From Spirochaetia bacterium (GTDB lineage: Bacteria; Spirochaetota; Spirochaetia; Treponematales; Breznakiellaceae), in assembly GCA_025997595.1 (NCBI GenBank), contig BNUU01000001.1, positions 321,100 through 385,099 of the forward strand: a stretch of DNA of 64,000 bases. Direction: 5' to 3'. The translations under genes were made by a program, and so were the position numbers. Position 1 is the stretch's first letter; each line of letters starts with the position of its first letter. Positions 34,278 to 43,905 of this stretch are shown in pieces. The notes beneath the pieces were generated by a model. That model was not told where the DNA came from and ran no database searches. It worked only from the letters and a program-made list of their open reading frames with translations.

Positions 34278-36122
34278 CTAAGCATTAAGCCGTTTTTCAA
34301 TCGCATCCAGCTCGTCATACAGCTCTTTCGGCATTTTGTCGCCAAACTTGGGATAGTGGTTTTTCCGCACATCGGCGATTTCCTTCTTCCAGCCTTCGAT
34401 GTCCACGGAGCAGAGTTCCTTCAGCGTTTCTGCGCTCACGCCCTTGGGCGCTTCGATGGTGCCCGGTTTGGGGAGGTTGCCGATGGGGGTATCCACACAG
34501 TTGTCCTTGTTATCACAGCGGTCGAACACCCACGCGAGGACCCGGCTGTTTTCGCCGTAGCCGGGCCACATGAACTTGCCATCCGCATCCTTGCGGAACC
34601 AGTTGACGAAGAAGATTTTGGGGAGCTTGTCGGCCTTGCCCGCGGCTTCGGCTTTCTTGCCGAGGCTGAGCCAATGCTTGAAGTAGTCGCCCATGTGGTA
34701 GCCGCAGAAGGGCAGCATGGCGAAGGGGTCACGCCGGACCTGGCCCACCTGATCACTGATGACCGCGGCGGTCACTTCGGAACCGGTGATGGAACCCATG
34801 AACACGCCGTGGGTCCAGCTCTTGGCCTGGTTCACCAGGGGGATGGTGGAGGGGCGGCGGCCGCCGAAGAGGAAGGCGGAAATCGGCACACCCTTGGGAT
34901 CTTCCCACTCCGGGGCGATACAGGGACACTGCTTCGCCGGGGCGGTGAACCGGGCGTTGGGGTGGGCTACTTCCTGGCCTTTTACTGCCTTATCGTTAAT
35001 GGGGGAGGGCCGTAACACGCCCTTCCAGTCGATCACTTCCTGACCGGCGGCGCCCTGTCCGATCTGTTCCCACCAGATGTCACCGTCTTCGGTAAGACCG
35101 CAGTTGGTGAAGATCGAATTCTTCTTGCAGGATTCCATGGCGTTCTTGTTGGAATCGTAGTTGGTGCCCGGGGCCACGCCGAAGAAGCCCGCTTCGGGGT
35201 TGATGGCGTAGAGCCGGCCGTCTGCGCCGAACTTCATCCAGGCGATATCGTCACCCACGGTTTCGACTTTCCAGCCGGGGAGGGTGGGGATGAGCATGGC
35301 CAGGTTGGTCTTGCCGCAGGCCGAGGGGAAGGCGCCGGTGACGTATTTCACTTCGCCCTGGGGGTTGGTGAGCTTGAGGATGAGCATGTGCTCGGCGAGC
35401 CAGCCTTCGTCCCGTGCCAGCACGGAGGCGATACGCAGTGCCAGGCACTTCTTGCCCAACAGGGCGTTCCCGCCGTAGCCGGAGCCGTAGGACCAGATTT
35501 CGCGGGTTTCGGGGAAGTGGGAGATGTACTTGTCCGCCATGGGAGCGCAGGGCCACACGCCGTTATCCCTCTGGCCTTCCGCAAGGGGCTTGCCCACCGA
35601 ATGGTAGCAGGGTACAAAGAAGCCGTCCTTGCCCAGCACGTCCAGGACCTTGGTGCCCACACGGGTCATGATGTGCATGTTGGCAACCACGTAGGCCGAA
35701 TCGGTGATTTCAACGCCGATCTTGGCGATATCCGAGCCCACCGGGCCCATGGAGAAGGGGATCACGTACATGGTACGGCCCTTCATGCAGCCCTTGTAGA
35801 GGCCGCTCATGGTCTTTTTGAGTTCCGCCGGGGCTGTCCAGTGGTTGGTGGGGCCGGCGTCGCTTTCTTTTTCACTGGAAATAAAGGTCCGGTCTTCAAC
35901 ACGGGCCACGTCCGAGGGGTCCGAGCGGAAGAGCACGCAGCCGGGCAGTTTCCCCGCATTGAGGGGGGTGGCGAGCCCTGCGGCAATGTTCACCATGATC
36001 ATGTGGTTGTACTCGGTCTGGGTACCTTCACAGACCTCCACCGCATCCGGTTTCATCAGGGCGACCGCTTCCTCTACCCACTTTTTCAAACCGGGATGTT
36101 TCAATTGTTCTACTTTCATCAA
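34278..36122 (-). CDS. pckG: phosphoenolpyruvate carboxykinase (GTP)
   Basis: 614 residues, the GTP-type length (about 600). The kinase-1a P-loop and active-site region [15 protein letters not shown] (about residue 265) holds the catalytic cysteine of GTP-PEPCKs; [20 protein letters not shown] follows as the metal-binding motif, and [20 protein letters not shown] is the family signature. It interconverts oxaloacetate and PEP with GTP/GDP, which in fermentative bacteria often runs as CO2 fixation into oxaloacetate. AAGGAG lies upstream of the ATG pair; the leader has a small hairpin (GGGAAC...GTTCCC). Confidence 0.95.
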   Translation of the reverse strand: MMKVEQLKHPGLKKWVEEAVALMKPDAVEVCEGTQTEYNHMIMVNIAAGLATPLNAGKLPGCVLFRSDPSDVARVEDRTFISSEKESDAGPTNHWTAPAELKKTMSGLYKGCMKGRTMYVIPFSMGPVGSDIAKIGVEITDSAYVVANMHIMTRVGTKVLDVLGKDGFFVPCYHSVGKPLAEGQRDNGVWPCAPMADKYISHFPETREIWSYGSGYGGNALLGKKCLALRIASVLARDEGWLAEHMLILKLTNPQGEVKYVTGAFPSACGKTNLAMLIPTLPGWKVETVGDDIAWMKFGADGRLYAINPEAGFFGVAPGTNYDSNKNAMESCKKNSIFTNCGLTEDGDIWWEQIGQGAAGQEVIDWKGVLRPSPINDKAVKGQEVAHPNARFTAPAKQCPCIAPEWEDPKGVPISAFLFGGRRPSTIPLVNQAKSWTHGVFMGSITGSEVTAAVISDQVGQVRRDPFAMLPFCGYHMGDYFKHWLSLGKKAEAAGKADKLPKIFFVNWFRKDADGKFMWPGYGENSRVLAWVFDRCDNKDNCVDTPIGNLPKPGTIEAPKGVSAETLKELCSVDIEGWKKEIADVRKNHYPKFGDKMPKELYDELDAIEKRLNA

Positions 36123-36267
36123 GAACTCCTTATTGTTTTTCTGTCTATCGGAAGGGAACGCGTAAGGGTTCCCAAAACTCCTATACCAGAGATGAATCTA
36201 TAAATTTCTAATGATATCTTACAAAATAGGCGTTCCTGTTGCAAGGGCAAGGCCGCTTAGTACGTGT

Positions 36268-36663
36268 TTACGCCACCAGATTGAGCAGGGCCCCTGCGGA
36301 AGCCTGGGGAGCAGGATTGTAGGGCATGGCGGCGCTTGCGGCGCTGGCCTGCTTGATCTGCTGCTCGTACTGGTCGATGAGGGCGTTGATCCGGTCTGCG
36401 GAAACATTGCCCGCTTCCGCGGGGGAGATGTCGCTCCGTTTCTTCATCTGGCTGAGCTGCTCGATAAGGACATCGAGGATTTTGAGCCTGCTGATGGTCA
36501 CCCCCTGGGTGCCTTCGGGGGCGGGGATGCCGGAAACGTGCCTGAAATGGGAATAAATGTAGCTTGCAGGGGACACCGGCAGGGACATTCTTCCCCCAAC
36601 AGACGCACTGATGGCGTATCCGATGCTGGGTTGTACGTTTGCAGGCATGGCCCCGTAATTCAT
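36268..36663 (-). CDS. conserved hypothetical protein
   Basis: 131 residues, not recognised. The N-terminal 55 residues are rich in small residues and prolines without a signal peptide; residues 55-115 are helical and probably coiled (ISRLKILDVLIEQLSQMKKR, ADRINALIDQYEQQIKQ). The C-terminus is alanine-rich. It has a GGAG site before its ATG and stands alone between pckG and the solute-binding lipoprotein. Confidence 0.6.
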   Translation of the reverse strand: MNYGAMPANVQPSIGYAISASVGGRMSLPVSPASYIYSHFRHVSGIPAPEGTQGVTISRLKILDVLIEQLSQMKKRSDISPAEAGNVSADRINALIDQYEQQIKQASAASAAMPYNPAPQASAGALLNLVA

Positions 36664-36761
36664 TTCATGACTCCTCTGCTTTAAGTATCGGAGTCCTATA
36701 ATAAATTATAAATTTAACCGGAAATGTGGGATCCCCACGGTTGCATGGGGGGCTGGGGTAT

Positions 36762-38015
36762 CTAGTCCCGATTGAGCCGGGACCAGTCGGCAATGCGCCG
36801 TTCCAGGGGGATGATCCCCTCCTTATCGGCGCTGCGGATCCGTTCATGCAGATAGGGGAGAATTACCCGTTCTTTGATGGCGGTCCAGTTCCGGGGGAGC
36901 ACATTGGGGGGGGAAAGGAATTCTTCCTGGGGCATGTGGCCCAGGAGGCTGGGGTAAAACCGGGGGAACACCTGTTCCGTAACCCCCCGGATTGCGGAAA
37001 AACCCCCGGCTATACCAAAGGAAGTTTCGTTCATCCGCTTATTCCGGGCCGATTCCAGCAGCAGCCGCTGGTTTTCCTGCAGGAAAAACCACCGGGTAAA
37101 GGCGGCGGCGGCTTTTTTCGCCTTACCCTTCTTGCAAAGCCCCCAAAAAACCGTGTCCTCGCTGAGGGGGATGGTGTCCTGCTCCGCAATCCACCGGAAA
37201 TCAAGGGCGGACCGCCGTTCCTGGGTCAGGGTGAACAATTGGGAGCTGTCCATATAGGCAAAGAGAATCCGCCCGGAGGTGGCCAGCTGCGCCGGGGGCG
37301 CAAAGAAGTACTTGAAGGAAAAATCTTCCACCTGCCGGATCCCCGTATTGGCTTCATTTATCCAGGACCGGATGTAAACAATAGCCCGTTCAAGGGCCTC
37401 GGCGTCCCAGGCCACGGGGTTTGCCTCCCGGAAATTCGCATTGAAGAGACTGGCGGTGATAAAAAGAAATTCATCATCCCAGGCCGGGGAAAAGCCTATC
37501 CGGGAATAGGTACCCCCGGTTTCGGCGTTATGCTCTTTTCCCAGTGTTTTTATTTCCTCAAATCCGATGGTAAAGGGGTTTGAAAGGAGGCTGCCCTTGT
37601 CCCGGGCGAGTACCAGGGCGGGAATATTAAAGGCCACCGGGAGGAGGTACTGTTTATTGTCAATTTTGCCCAGCGCCAGGAGCCGGGGGTAAAAATCATC
37701 ACGGGAAATTACCTTATCGGTGAAAAATTTGTCCAGCGGGCTGAAAAAGGCCCGGGTGGAGACACTTTTAAGCCAACTGCCGCTTACGATGTCGGGGTAT
37801 TCATTGGTTTCGGTGAGTTCCGCCGCCAGGGATTTGAAATACCGGACCTCAATCTTGTGGAGATCCTGGCTTGAGTTGAAAGATTCGGCGTAGATCGCAA
37901 AGTCAGGCCGGTCGGTCCAGAGAACCGCCGTTTCACCCCCTTCGGAACAGGAAAGCACAGCAAGGGCCGCAGCTAAAACAATGCACAAACGGAGCGATTC
38001 ACGCAATTTTTCCAT
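36762..38015 (-). CDS. extracellular solute-binding lipoprotein
   Basis: 417 residues. The lipoprotein signal ends at LAVLSC with the modified cysteine at residue 23. The mature protein resembles group-1 sugar-binding proteins: YPDIVSGSWLKSVSTRAFFSPLDKFF (ligand-binding lobe), NKQYLLPVAFNIPALVLARD (hinge region) and KAAAAFTRWFFLQENQRLLLES near the end. No permease or ATPase gene is adjacent, so it either works with a transporter encoded elsewhere or has been recruited as an envelope sensor. It follows a 30-residue ORF by eight bases. Confidence 0.75.
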   Translation of the reverse strand: MEKLRESLRLCIVLAAALAVLSCSEGGETAVLWTDRPDFAIYAESFNSSQDLHKIEVRYFKSLAAELTETNEYPDIVSGSWLKSVSTRAFFSPLDKFFTDKVISRDDFYPRLLALGKIDNKQYLLPVAFNIPALVLARDKGSLLSNPFTIGFEEIKTLGKEHNAETGGTYSRIGFSPAWDDEFLFITASLFNANFREANPVAWDAEALERAIVYIRSWINEANTGIRQVEDFSFKYFFAPPAQLATSGRILFAYMDSSQLFTLTQERRSALDFRWIAEQDTIPLSEDTVFWGLCKKGKAKKAAAAFTRWFFLQENQRLLLESARNKRMNETSFGIAGGFSAIRGVTEQVFPRFYPSLLGHMPQEEFLSPPNVLPRNWTAIKERVILPYLHERIRSADKEGIIPLERRIADWSRLNRD

Positions 38016-38023
38016 GCAGCATC

Positions 38024-38116
38024 CTATTGAGTTCTATACCCCTCAGACTTGATATCAAGGGCATTAAGGCCTGATACCGTCATGGTCAATAATAAAATAA
38101 CAACAAGCTTCTTCAT
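38024..38116 (-). CDS. 30-residue secreted or membrane peptide ORF
   Basis: ATG at 38116 preceded by AAGGAGAAAA, then MKKLVVILLLTMTVSGLNAL and ten more residues before a TAG. This is a near-perfect signal peptide with a likely cleavage after LNA, leaving only about ten mature residues. It ends eight bases before the solute-binding lipoprotein start. It could be a leader peptide for that gene, a tiny secreted protein, or the 5' remnant of an exported protein gene cut by a nonsense codon. Confidence 0.5.
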   Translation of the reverse strand: MKKLVVILLLTMTVSGLNALDIKSEGYRTQ

Positions 38117-38251
38117 TTTTCTCCTTATTAAATACATGGACTTTTGCGGATGATCAGGTTTTTCCGGAGGGTATTTAGTTCATCAATGGGAGAATTCATG
38201 TTCCTGTTATCTTGGTGAAAAGCCCTGTCTTAGTCAAGGGAAGGGGAAGAT

Positions 38252-38312
38252 CAAGATCTACCACAGAGATCACAGAGAAGGCACGGAGGACACAGAGGAA
38301 GAAGAGAATTAA
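38252..38312. repeat. degenerate half copy of family-A repeat
   Basis: CTACCACAGAGATCACAGAG followed by AAGGCACGGAGGACACAGAG resembles the left arm of family A (ACCAC, then units like GGACACGAAGG), but no right arm is present. Confidence 0.5.
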
Positions 38313-38368
38313 AATCTTCATTCTGGCTTTCGCTTGTGTCAGCCCCCCCATCCGGCTACAATAGTATT

Positions 38369-39403
38369 ATGAATGAAAGGGATTCCGCGCAGGCGGCGGA
38401 CCTGCTAAACCTCTGCCGAGCCGAACTGGCAAAACGCATTGTGGGGCAGCAGGCAATGATAGACGGCCTCCTTGCGGCGCTGATTGCCGGGGGGCACCTG
38501 CTCCTGGAAGGGGTGCCGGGGCTGGCCAAGACCATGGCGGTGAAGAGCCTGGCGGATATTACGGGGCTGCTTTTCAAGCGGATACAGTTTACCCCGGACC
38601 TGCTCCCTGCGGATCTCACCGGCACCCTGATCTGGGAGCAGGGGACCGGGACCTTTTCGGTGCGCCGGGGGCCGGTTTTTGCCAATGTGATCCTGGCCGA
38701 CGAGATCAACCGGGCCCCCGCCAAGGTCCAGTCGGCCCTGCTTGAGGCCATGCAGGAAGCCCAGGTGACCATCGGGGAAAACAGCTACCCCCTGCCGGAG
38801 CCTTTTTTCGTCCTTGCAACCCAGAACCCCATCGAACATGAGGGGACCTATGCCCTGCCCGAGGCCGAACTGGACCGGTTCCTCCTCAAACTGCTGGTGA
38901 CCTATCCCTCTCCCGATGAGGAAATCCGTATTTTGCAGCAGGCCGCCCCCTTGGCAATGTCAGGGCAGGATAAAAACGTTACCCCACTGCGGCCGGTACT
39001 GGGCCGGGAGGCCCTTGGCTTTCTCCGCTCCGCGGCGGAGGCTGTCCGGGTGTATGAGGGGATTGAGCGCTACATCGTTTCGGCGGTAAGCGCCACCCGG
39101 CCCCCGGCGGGACATGGTCCCGGAAAACCCGCCGCCAGCCATGCCCCTGGCGCCGCCGGGGCAGAGGGGGTTTACCGGTATATTTCCTTTGGGGCCTCCC
39201 CCCGGGGGACCATCGCCCTGCACCGCATTGCCCGGATCATGGCCCTTTTCGAAGGCCGCGCCTTTGTCACCCCCGACGATGTCAAGGCCGCCGCCTACCC
39301 CGTTCTGCGGCACCGGATTGTCCTTTCCTACGAGGCCGAGGCGGACGGCCTGGATGCGGATACGGTGATTTCCCGGCTCCTGGCCTTCGTTCCCCTGCCC
39401 TAA
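38369..39403 (+). CDS. MoxR-type AAA+ ATPase
   Basis: 344 residues from the ATG at 38369. Walker A here is the MoxR variant LEGVPGLAKTMAVKSLA, Walker B is VILADEINRAPAKVQSALLEAMQE, and sensor 1 is LATQNPIEHEGTYALPEAELDRF. MoxR ATPases act as chaperones that load cofactors or assemble VWA-containing complexes. It heads an eight-gene run with DUF58 and two VWA proteins, the standard MoxR/Bat arrangement. No strong ribosome site is visible, and a degenerate repeat lies upstream. Confidence 0.92.
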   Translation: MNERDSAQAADLLNLCRAELAKRIVGQQAMIDGLLAALIAGGHLLLEGVPGLAKTMAVKSLADITGLLFKRIQFTPDLLPADLTGTLIWEQGTGTFSVRRGPVFANVILADEINRAPAKVQSALLEAMQEAQVTIGENSYPLPEPFFVLATQNPIEHEGTYALPEAELDRFLLKLLVTYPSPDEEIRILQQAAPLAMSGQDKNVTPLRPVLGREALGFLRSAAEAVRVYEGIERYIVSAVSATRPPAGHGPGKPAASHAPGAAGAEGVYRYISFGASPRGTIALHRIARIMALFEGRAFVTPDDVKAAAYPVLRHRIVLSYEAEADGLDADTVISRLLAFVPLP

Positions 39404-39412
39404 GCCGCCCAT

Positions 39413-40309
39413 ATGGACCGCCGGGAACTGCTCCGCAAAATCACCTCTTTTCCCATCACCGCCAGCGGTCTTGCGGAGGATCTCCTCGCCGGGGATTACC
39501 GTTCGGTCTTTAAGGGCCAGGGCATCGAATTTGACGAGGCCCGGCGTTACGAGATTGGGGATGATGTGCGCTCCATCGACTGGAACGCCAGCGCCCGGTT
39601 CGGGACTCCCTACGTCAAGATGTACCGGGAAGAGCGGGAACTCACGGTCTTCATCATTCTGGATACCTCCGCTTCCTTGCACACCGGGGGCGCCCCCATG
39701 AACCGTGCGGTTCCCATGAACCGCTTTGAGCAGGGGTGTTTTGCCGCCGCCCTGCTGGCCTTTTCTGCGGAAGAGGCGGGGCAGCGGGTGGGGGCCCTCT
39801 TTTTTGACCGGGAGATTACCCGGATTTTCCCTCCCAAAAAGGGCAGGCGGCATATTCTGGGCATTTTGGGGACCGCCGTGGCAATTCAGGCCGGAGGCCG
39901 GGGGAGCGCGCTGGGGGCGGCCCTGGCCGGGGCGGGGCGGCTTCTCAAGCGGCGGAGCCTGGTGGTGGTAATTTCGGACTTTTTTGCAAACGCTGCCGGC
40001 GCCGGCTGGGAAGAGGAACTGGGGGATCTGGCCCGGAAGCACGATGTGATCGCGGTGAATATCACCGACCCCCTGGATACCGATTTTCCCGATGTGGGGT
40101 TTGTCCCCATGGAGGACCCCGAAACGGGGGTAAAGTTCCATGGGGCATCGGGTTTTCCTTCCTTCCGCTCCGCCTGGTCCCGGTGGCACGAGGACCGGGC
40201 CAAGTATTGGGATGGGGTCTGCCGCCGCGCCGGCGCCGCCCGTCTTTCCCTCTCCCTTGCCGACGATGCCCCGGCGGTACTGGTCCGCTTTTTCCGGGGG
40301 CGTGCATGA
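39413..40309 (+). CDS. DUF58 domain-containing protein
   Basis: 298 residues. The DUF58 signature EFDEARRYEIGDDVRSIDWN (about residue 40) and the following VWA-like segment VFIILDTSASLHTG (MIDAS-type DxSxS) are present. It is thought to bridge the MoxR ATPase and membrane VWA proteins. Ten bases after moxR, and its stop overlaps the next start (ATGA). No membrane segment. Confidence 0.9.
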   Translation: MDRRELLRKITSFPITASGLAEDLLAGDYRSVFKGQGIEFDEARRYEIGDDVRSIDWNASARFGTPYVKMYREERELTVFIILDTSASLHTGGAPMNRAVPMNRFEQGCFAAALLAFSAEEAGQRVGALFFDREITRIFPPKKGRRHILGILGTAVAIQAGGRGSALGAALAGAGRLLKRRSLVVVISDFFANAAGAGWEEELGDLARKHDVIAVNITDPLDTDFPDVGFVPMEDPETGVKFHGASGFPSFRSAWSRWHEDRAKYWDGVCRRAGAARLSLSLADDAPAVLVRFFRGRA

Positions 40310-41286
40310 ACAGGAGATTCGCGCTGCTGCTGATTTTTTTTGCTGTTCTGCCGGTGGGCTCCTACCTTGCGGCTCAGCAGGGCAATCCCGGCGGTCAAAC
40401 CCGGCGGAGCGGACAGCCCTACCTGATACCCCAGACTGTTTTTGTGGGGGACCGGGCACGGCTGGTGGTTCCCCTGGGGACCGCCTTTGCGGGTACGGCG
40501 GCCTTTGTACTGGATAATGCGGCGCAGCTTCCCCCGGCCGGGGATATCCATGTCCACCGGCTTGAACTGGAACACCGGGGGGTCGGGGGGACCCAGCTTC
40601 TGGTGGATTTTACCGCCTTTGCCCCGGGGGTCCGGGAGCTTCCCCCCTTCCCGGCCCTGGGAATTGCCGGGCTGACGGTGAACATCGCTTCGATCCTTGA
40701 TTCCGGCGGAGAGGGCCTGGTCCTTTCCAACCCCGCGCCACCCCTGGCCGCGCCGGGCACCATGTTTATCATCTACGGAACCGTGATGGGGATCATCATC
40801 CTTCTTCTGGCAGTTATCGGGGGGCGTATCTGGGCCGGGCGGCATCTGGGGGTTTTCCGGGAAAAATGGCGCAGGCGGCGGCTTATCAGGGTGATGGGGA
40901 GAATAGAGCGGCGGCTCCGCCTGAATCTGCTTAAGGGCGGAGCTGACTCAGGAAATTACGCCGAAGTCCTGACCCTCTTATCAGGTGAATTCAGAACCTT
41001 TCTGGGGTATTTTTCAGGGTTGAACTGCCGGGCCATGACGGCGGGGGAATTTTTCAGCTTTCCCCTGCCGGAGGGGCGGGCGGGGGAAAGCGGCGGCAAA
41101 ACCGGTTTGGTCCTGACCGGGGAATACCTGGGAACCCTGTTTCGCCGTTTTGACCGGCTCCGGTTCAGCGGGGAGGGGATTGAAAAGGAAGCGGTCCTTG
41201 GGATCCTCGACGGGGTAAAGCTCTTTACCGATACCCTGGGCCAAGCCGTGCAAACGGCGCCCGGCACCGAGGGGGCACGGCGATGA
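40306..41286 (+). CDS. Bat-operon membrane protein (DUF4381-like position)
   Basis: 326 residues from the ATG at 40306, which overlaps the DUF58 stop; a longer in-frame start at 40183 would lie inside DUF58 and is rejected. Residues 1-24 are a signal peptide (ALLLIFFAVLPVGSYLAA), followed by an extracytoplasmic beta-rich domain, a membrane helix at about 155-180 (MFIIYGTVMGIIILLLAVIG), and a basic cytosolic domain of about 145 residues ending in EYLGTLFRRFDRLRFSGEG. In other bacteria this slot holds a small protein that connects DUF58 and BatA. No enzymatic motif is seen. Confidence 0.7.
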   Translation: MNRRFALLLIFFAVLPVGSYLAAQQGNPGGQTRRSGQPYLIPQTVFVGDRARLVVPLGTAFAGTAAFVLDNAAQLPPAGDIHVHRLELEHRGVGGTQLLVDFTAFAPGVRELPPFPALGIAGLTVNIASILDSGGEGLVLSNPAPPLAAPGTMFIIYGTVMGIIILLLAVIGGRIWAGRHLGVFREKWRRRRLIRVMGRIERRLRLNLLKGGADSGNYAEVLTLLSGEFRTFLGYFSGLNCRAMTAGEFFSFPLPEGRAGESGGKTGLVLTGEYLGTLFRRFDRLRFSGEGIEKEAVLGILDGVKLFTDTLGQAVQTAPGTEGARR

Positions 41287-42281
41287 TCGGCTTTGAACAT
41301 CCCCTGATGATCCTTCTTGGCATAGCCTTTATTCCCATCATTATTTTTCTCCCTTCCCGGTTCAGGAATCCCTTTGCCCTATCACTGCCCCTGGGGGCGC
41401 CCGGGGGAATTCCCTTTAAGCCGCCTTTTAAGGGGGAAAGGTTAATTAGAATACTAAAGATTTTGGAAATTTGCGGTGTTTTTATTCTTTTTTTGGCCGC
41501 CGCAGGGCCGGTGAGTAAATCTTCCGAAAGGGTTTGGCTGAACCGGGGGGCGGACATCCTCTTTGTGCTGGATATCAGTCCCAGCATGGCGGGGATCGAT
41601 ATGGACGGCCGCAGCCGCTTCGACGCCGCCCGGGATTTGATCCGGTCCTTTGCGGAAAACCGGCCCTCCGATGCGGTGGGACTGGCGGCGGTGGGGTACG
41701 ACGCGGCCCTGCTGGTGCCCCCCACGGTGGACCGGCGGGCCCTCTTTTCCCGGCTGGACGCCCTCAGGGTGGCGGAATTGGGGGACGGTACCGCCCTGGG
41801 GATGGGGCTTGCCACGGCGGCCTTCCACCTGCAAAATTCCGCGGCCCCCCGCCGCTCCGCGATACTGATCACAGACGGGGAAAACAACGCCGGGGCAATA
41901 CACCCGGAAACCGCTGCGGCCATGCTGGGGGAACTGGGGGTCGCCCTCTGGGTCGTGGGGGTGGGCAGCGGGGGTGCAATCCCCATCGACTATGTGGACC
42001 CCTTTACCCGGATGCGGCGGACCGGGATCTTCGATTCCCGCTTTGATCCGGAAAGCCTCCTGGCCATCAGCCGGGCCGGGGAGGGGACCTACATTCCCGC
42101 CCCCTCCGGCGAGGCCCTTGCCCTGGCTTTTTCCCGGATCGACGCCGGTGAGATGACCGTGAGCCGCTCCGGAAGCCTTATCAGGCGGAACCCCCGGCAT
42201 GTTCCGCTCATCGCCGCCGCCATGGCAATTTTTGCCGCCCTTGCCCTTATCCGCCGGTATGTCCTGGGGGCCTGGGTATGA
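41283..42281 (+). CDS. batA: BatA-like von Willebrand factor A membrane protein
   Basis: 332 residues. Membrane segments near the N-terminus (PLMILLGIAFIPIIIFLP, ICGVFILFLAAAGPVS), then the VWA domain with MIDAS motif ILFVLDISPSMAGIDMDGRS (DxSxS), later threonine and aspartate (GDGTALG, ITDGENNAG), and a C-terminal helix (LIAAAMAIFAALALIRRYVL). The VWA sits in the periplasm between the membrane anchors. Overlaps both neighbours by four bases. Confidence 0.88.
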   Translation: MIGFEHPLMILLGIAFIPIIIFLPSRFRNPFALSLPLGAPGGIPFKPPFKGERLIRILKILEICGVFILFLAAAGPVSKSSERVWLNRGADILFVLDISPSMAGIDMDGRSRFDAARDLIRSFAENRPSDAVGLAAVGYDAALLVPPTVDRRALFSRLDALRVAELGDGTALGMGLATAAFHLQNSAAPRRSAILITDGENNAGAIHPETAAAMLGELGVALWVVGVGSGGAIPIDYVDPFTRMRRTGIFDSRFDPESLLAISRAGEGTYIPAPSGEALALAFSRIDAGEMTVSRSGSLIRRNPRHVPLIAAAMAIFAALALIRRYVLGAWV

Positions 42282-43273
42282 TCGAGACCTTTACCCTGGA
42301 TAATCCGGAGGTCCTCTTCGGCCTGGTCATTTTGCTTTTTTTTATCGTCATAAGGCTGATAGGGGACCGGAAGTACCGGGGATTCATTGCCTTTTTTGGG
42401 GGGGAGGGGAAGCTCTGGCTCCGCTACCGGTGTTCCCGTCTTTTTTTCTGGCTGTTCCTTGCCTGTCTTATCATTGCCCTGGCCTTTCCCCGCTGGGGGA
42501 GCCAAACCGTCACCGAATACCGCCGGGGCCTTGACGCGGTACTGGCCCTGGACCTGTCCCGCAGCATGGAAGTGCAGGACCTCCCGGCGTTCCCCTTTTC
42601 CCGGCTGGATCAGGGGCTGGAAATCAGCCGCCTTCTGGCGGAGAATTCTGCCGGAGTCCGCCTGGGGGCGGCCATCAGCCGGGGCCGGGGAATTTTGGCG
42701 GTCCCCCTCACCGACGATACCGGGGCGATAACCAGTTTCCTCGGGGGCCTCAACGGTTCCGCCCTTTCCGGCAGGGGAACCAACCTGGAGGCCCTGGTGG
42801 ACGCCGCCGCTTCCGCATTCCTGGATTCTTTCCCCAGCCGGCGGGTGATCATCCTTGTTTCCGATGGGGAAGCCTTAAGCGGCTCCCTTTCCGACGCGGT
42901 TGACCGGGCCATTGCGGCGGACATCACCTTTGCGGTTATCGGGATCGGTACCGAAGAAGGGGGACCGGTTCCGGCCCCTGAATCTCCGGAGGAACCGGTG
43001 ATGAGCTACAGGCGGACCCAGGTCTTGCGGAGCGCCGCCGAGCGGGGCCGGGGGATCTACATCGACGGGAACCGGGAGGACGCCGCAGCGGTTCTGGGGG
43101 AGTATCTGCAATCCCTTGCCCCCGAATCGCTTACCGGCGGCAGCCGCCGGGAGGGGAAGCCCCGCTGGGAGCTCTTTGTCATCCTTGCCCTTCTCAGCCT
43201 GGGAGCGTCGAAACGCTGCCTGGTGGAATCCCGGGGGCGGCAGGCGCCTCCGCCCGGAGGCACGGCGTCATGA
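42278..43273 (+). CDS. batB: BatB-like von Willebrand factor A membrane protein
   Basis: 331 residues with the same plan as BatA: two N-terminal membrane segments (LFGLVILLFFIVIRLIG, FFWLFLACLIIALAFP), MIDAS motif AVLALDLSRSMEVQD (DxSxS), GRGTNLEALVDA and VILVSDGEALSG. Its C-terminal membrane helix is short (WELFVILALLSLGAS). ATGA overlap with batA and with the TPR gene. BatA/BatB probably form a heteromeric envelope complex driven by MoxR. Confidence 0.88.
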   Translation: MIETFTLDNPEVLFGLVILLFFIVIRLIGDRKYRGFIAFFGGEGKLWLRYRCSRLFFWLFLACLIIALAFPRWGSQTVTEYRRGLDAVLALDLSRSMEVQDLPAFPFSRLDQGLEISRLLAENSAGVRLGAAISRGRGILAVPLTDDTGAITSFLGGLNGSALSGRGTNLEALVDAAASAFLDSFPSRRVIILVSDGEALSGSLSDAVDRAIAADITFAVIGIGTEEGGPVPAPESPEEPVMSYRRTQVLRSAAERGRGIYIDGNREDAAAVLGEYLQSLAPESLTGGSRREGKPRWELFVILALLSLGASKRCLVESRGRQAPPPGGTAS

Positions 43274-43905
43274 GCAGAGCCCCCGGAACCCTCAGCTTCA
43301 TCATACTCCTGTCCCTGCTCCTTTTGGGCGGCTGTTCCCGGCTGCCGGGGCGGTTCCTTATTATTGAAGGAAATTTTTACCATTCCCAGGGGATGTATAC
43401 CGAGGCGGTTGCCGCCTACCTCCGGGCTCTGGACCATGGGGAGGGGGCGCCCGACGGTCTCATAAAACCCTTTGCGGAATATGGCCTTGGATCGGCTTAT
43501 ATTTCACTGGATGAGGGGGACGCCGCCCTGGAACGCCTTGGGGCTTCTGAAGAAGCGCTGAAGGACCTGCCCCCGGAAACCGGCCGGGAACTATCCTACC
43601 GGATCCGCTATAATACGGGGGTAGTGCTTTTTGAACGGGGGGATTACGCAGCTTCTGCGGATGCTTTTAAACAGGCCCTGGAGATCGACGGCAGCCGGAT
43701 CGAGGCAAAGCGGAACCTTGAATTGAGCCTCCTCTCCCTGTCCCGGGAAGCCTCTTCGCCGTCCCCGGTTGGGCAGGGGAGTGAGGGGACCAGGACATCG
43801 GAACGGGCATCCGCCCTATTCGATTATTTGCACCAAAAGGAACAAAGCCAATGGAAAAGCCGGGAATGGATAGAAGAAGAGCCCTCCACAGGCCCGGATT
43901 ACTAA
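43270..43905 (+). CDS. BatC-like TPR lipoprotein
   Basis: 211 residues. The signal ends at LLLGGCS, a good lipobox, so it is a lipoprotein. TPR units: FYHSQGMYTEAVAAYLRALD (about 40-60), YGLGSAYISLDEGDAALERL (about 75-95) and YNTGVVLFERGDYAASADAF (about 120-140), each with the small-large residue pattern. BatC proteins carry TPRs and partner BatB. The last 55 bases overlap the next gene in another frame. Confidence 0.82.
   Translation: MSRAPGTLSFIILLSLLLLGGCSRLPGRFLIIEGNFYHSQGMYTEAVAAYLRALDHGEGAPDGLIKPFAEYGLGSAYISLDEGDAALERLGASEEALKDLPPETGRELSYRIRYNTGVVLFERGDYAASADAFKQALEIDGSRIEAKRNLELSLLSLSREASSPSPVGQGSEGTRTSERASALFDYLHQKEQSQWKSREWIEEEPSTGPDY

Noticed and set aside
38960..40459. 499-codon minus-strand ORF
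   Set aside because: GC-rich shadow of moxR, DUF58 and the next gene; proline- and glycine-rich with no motif.
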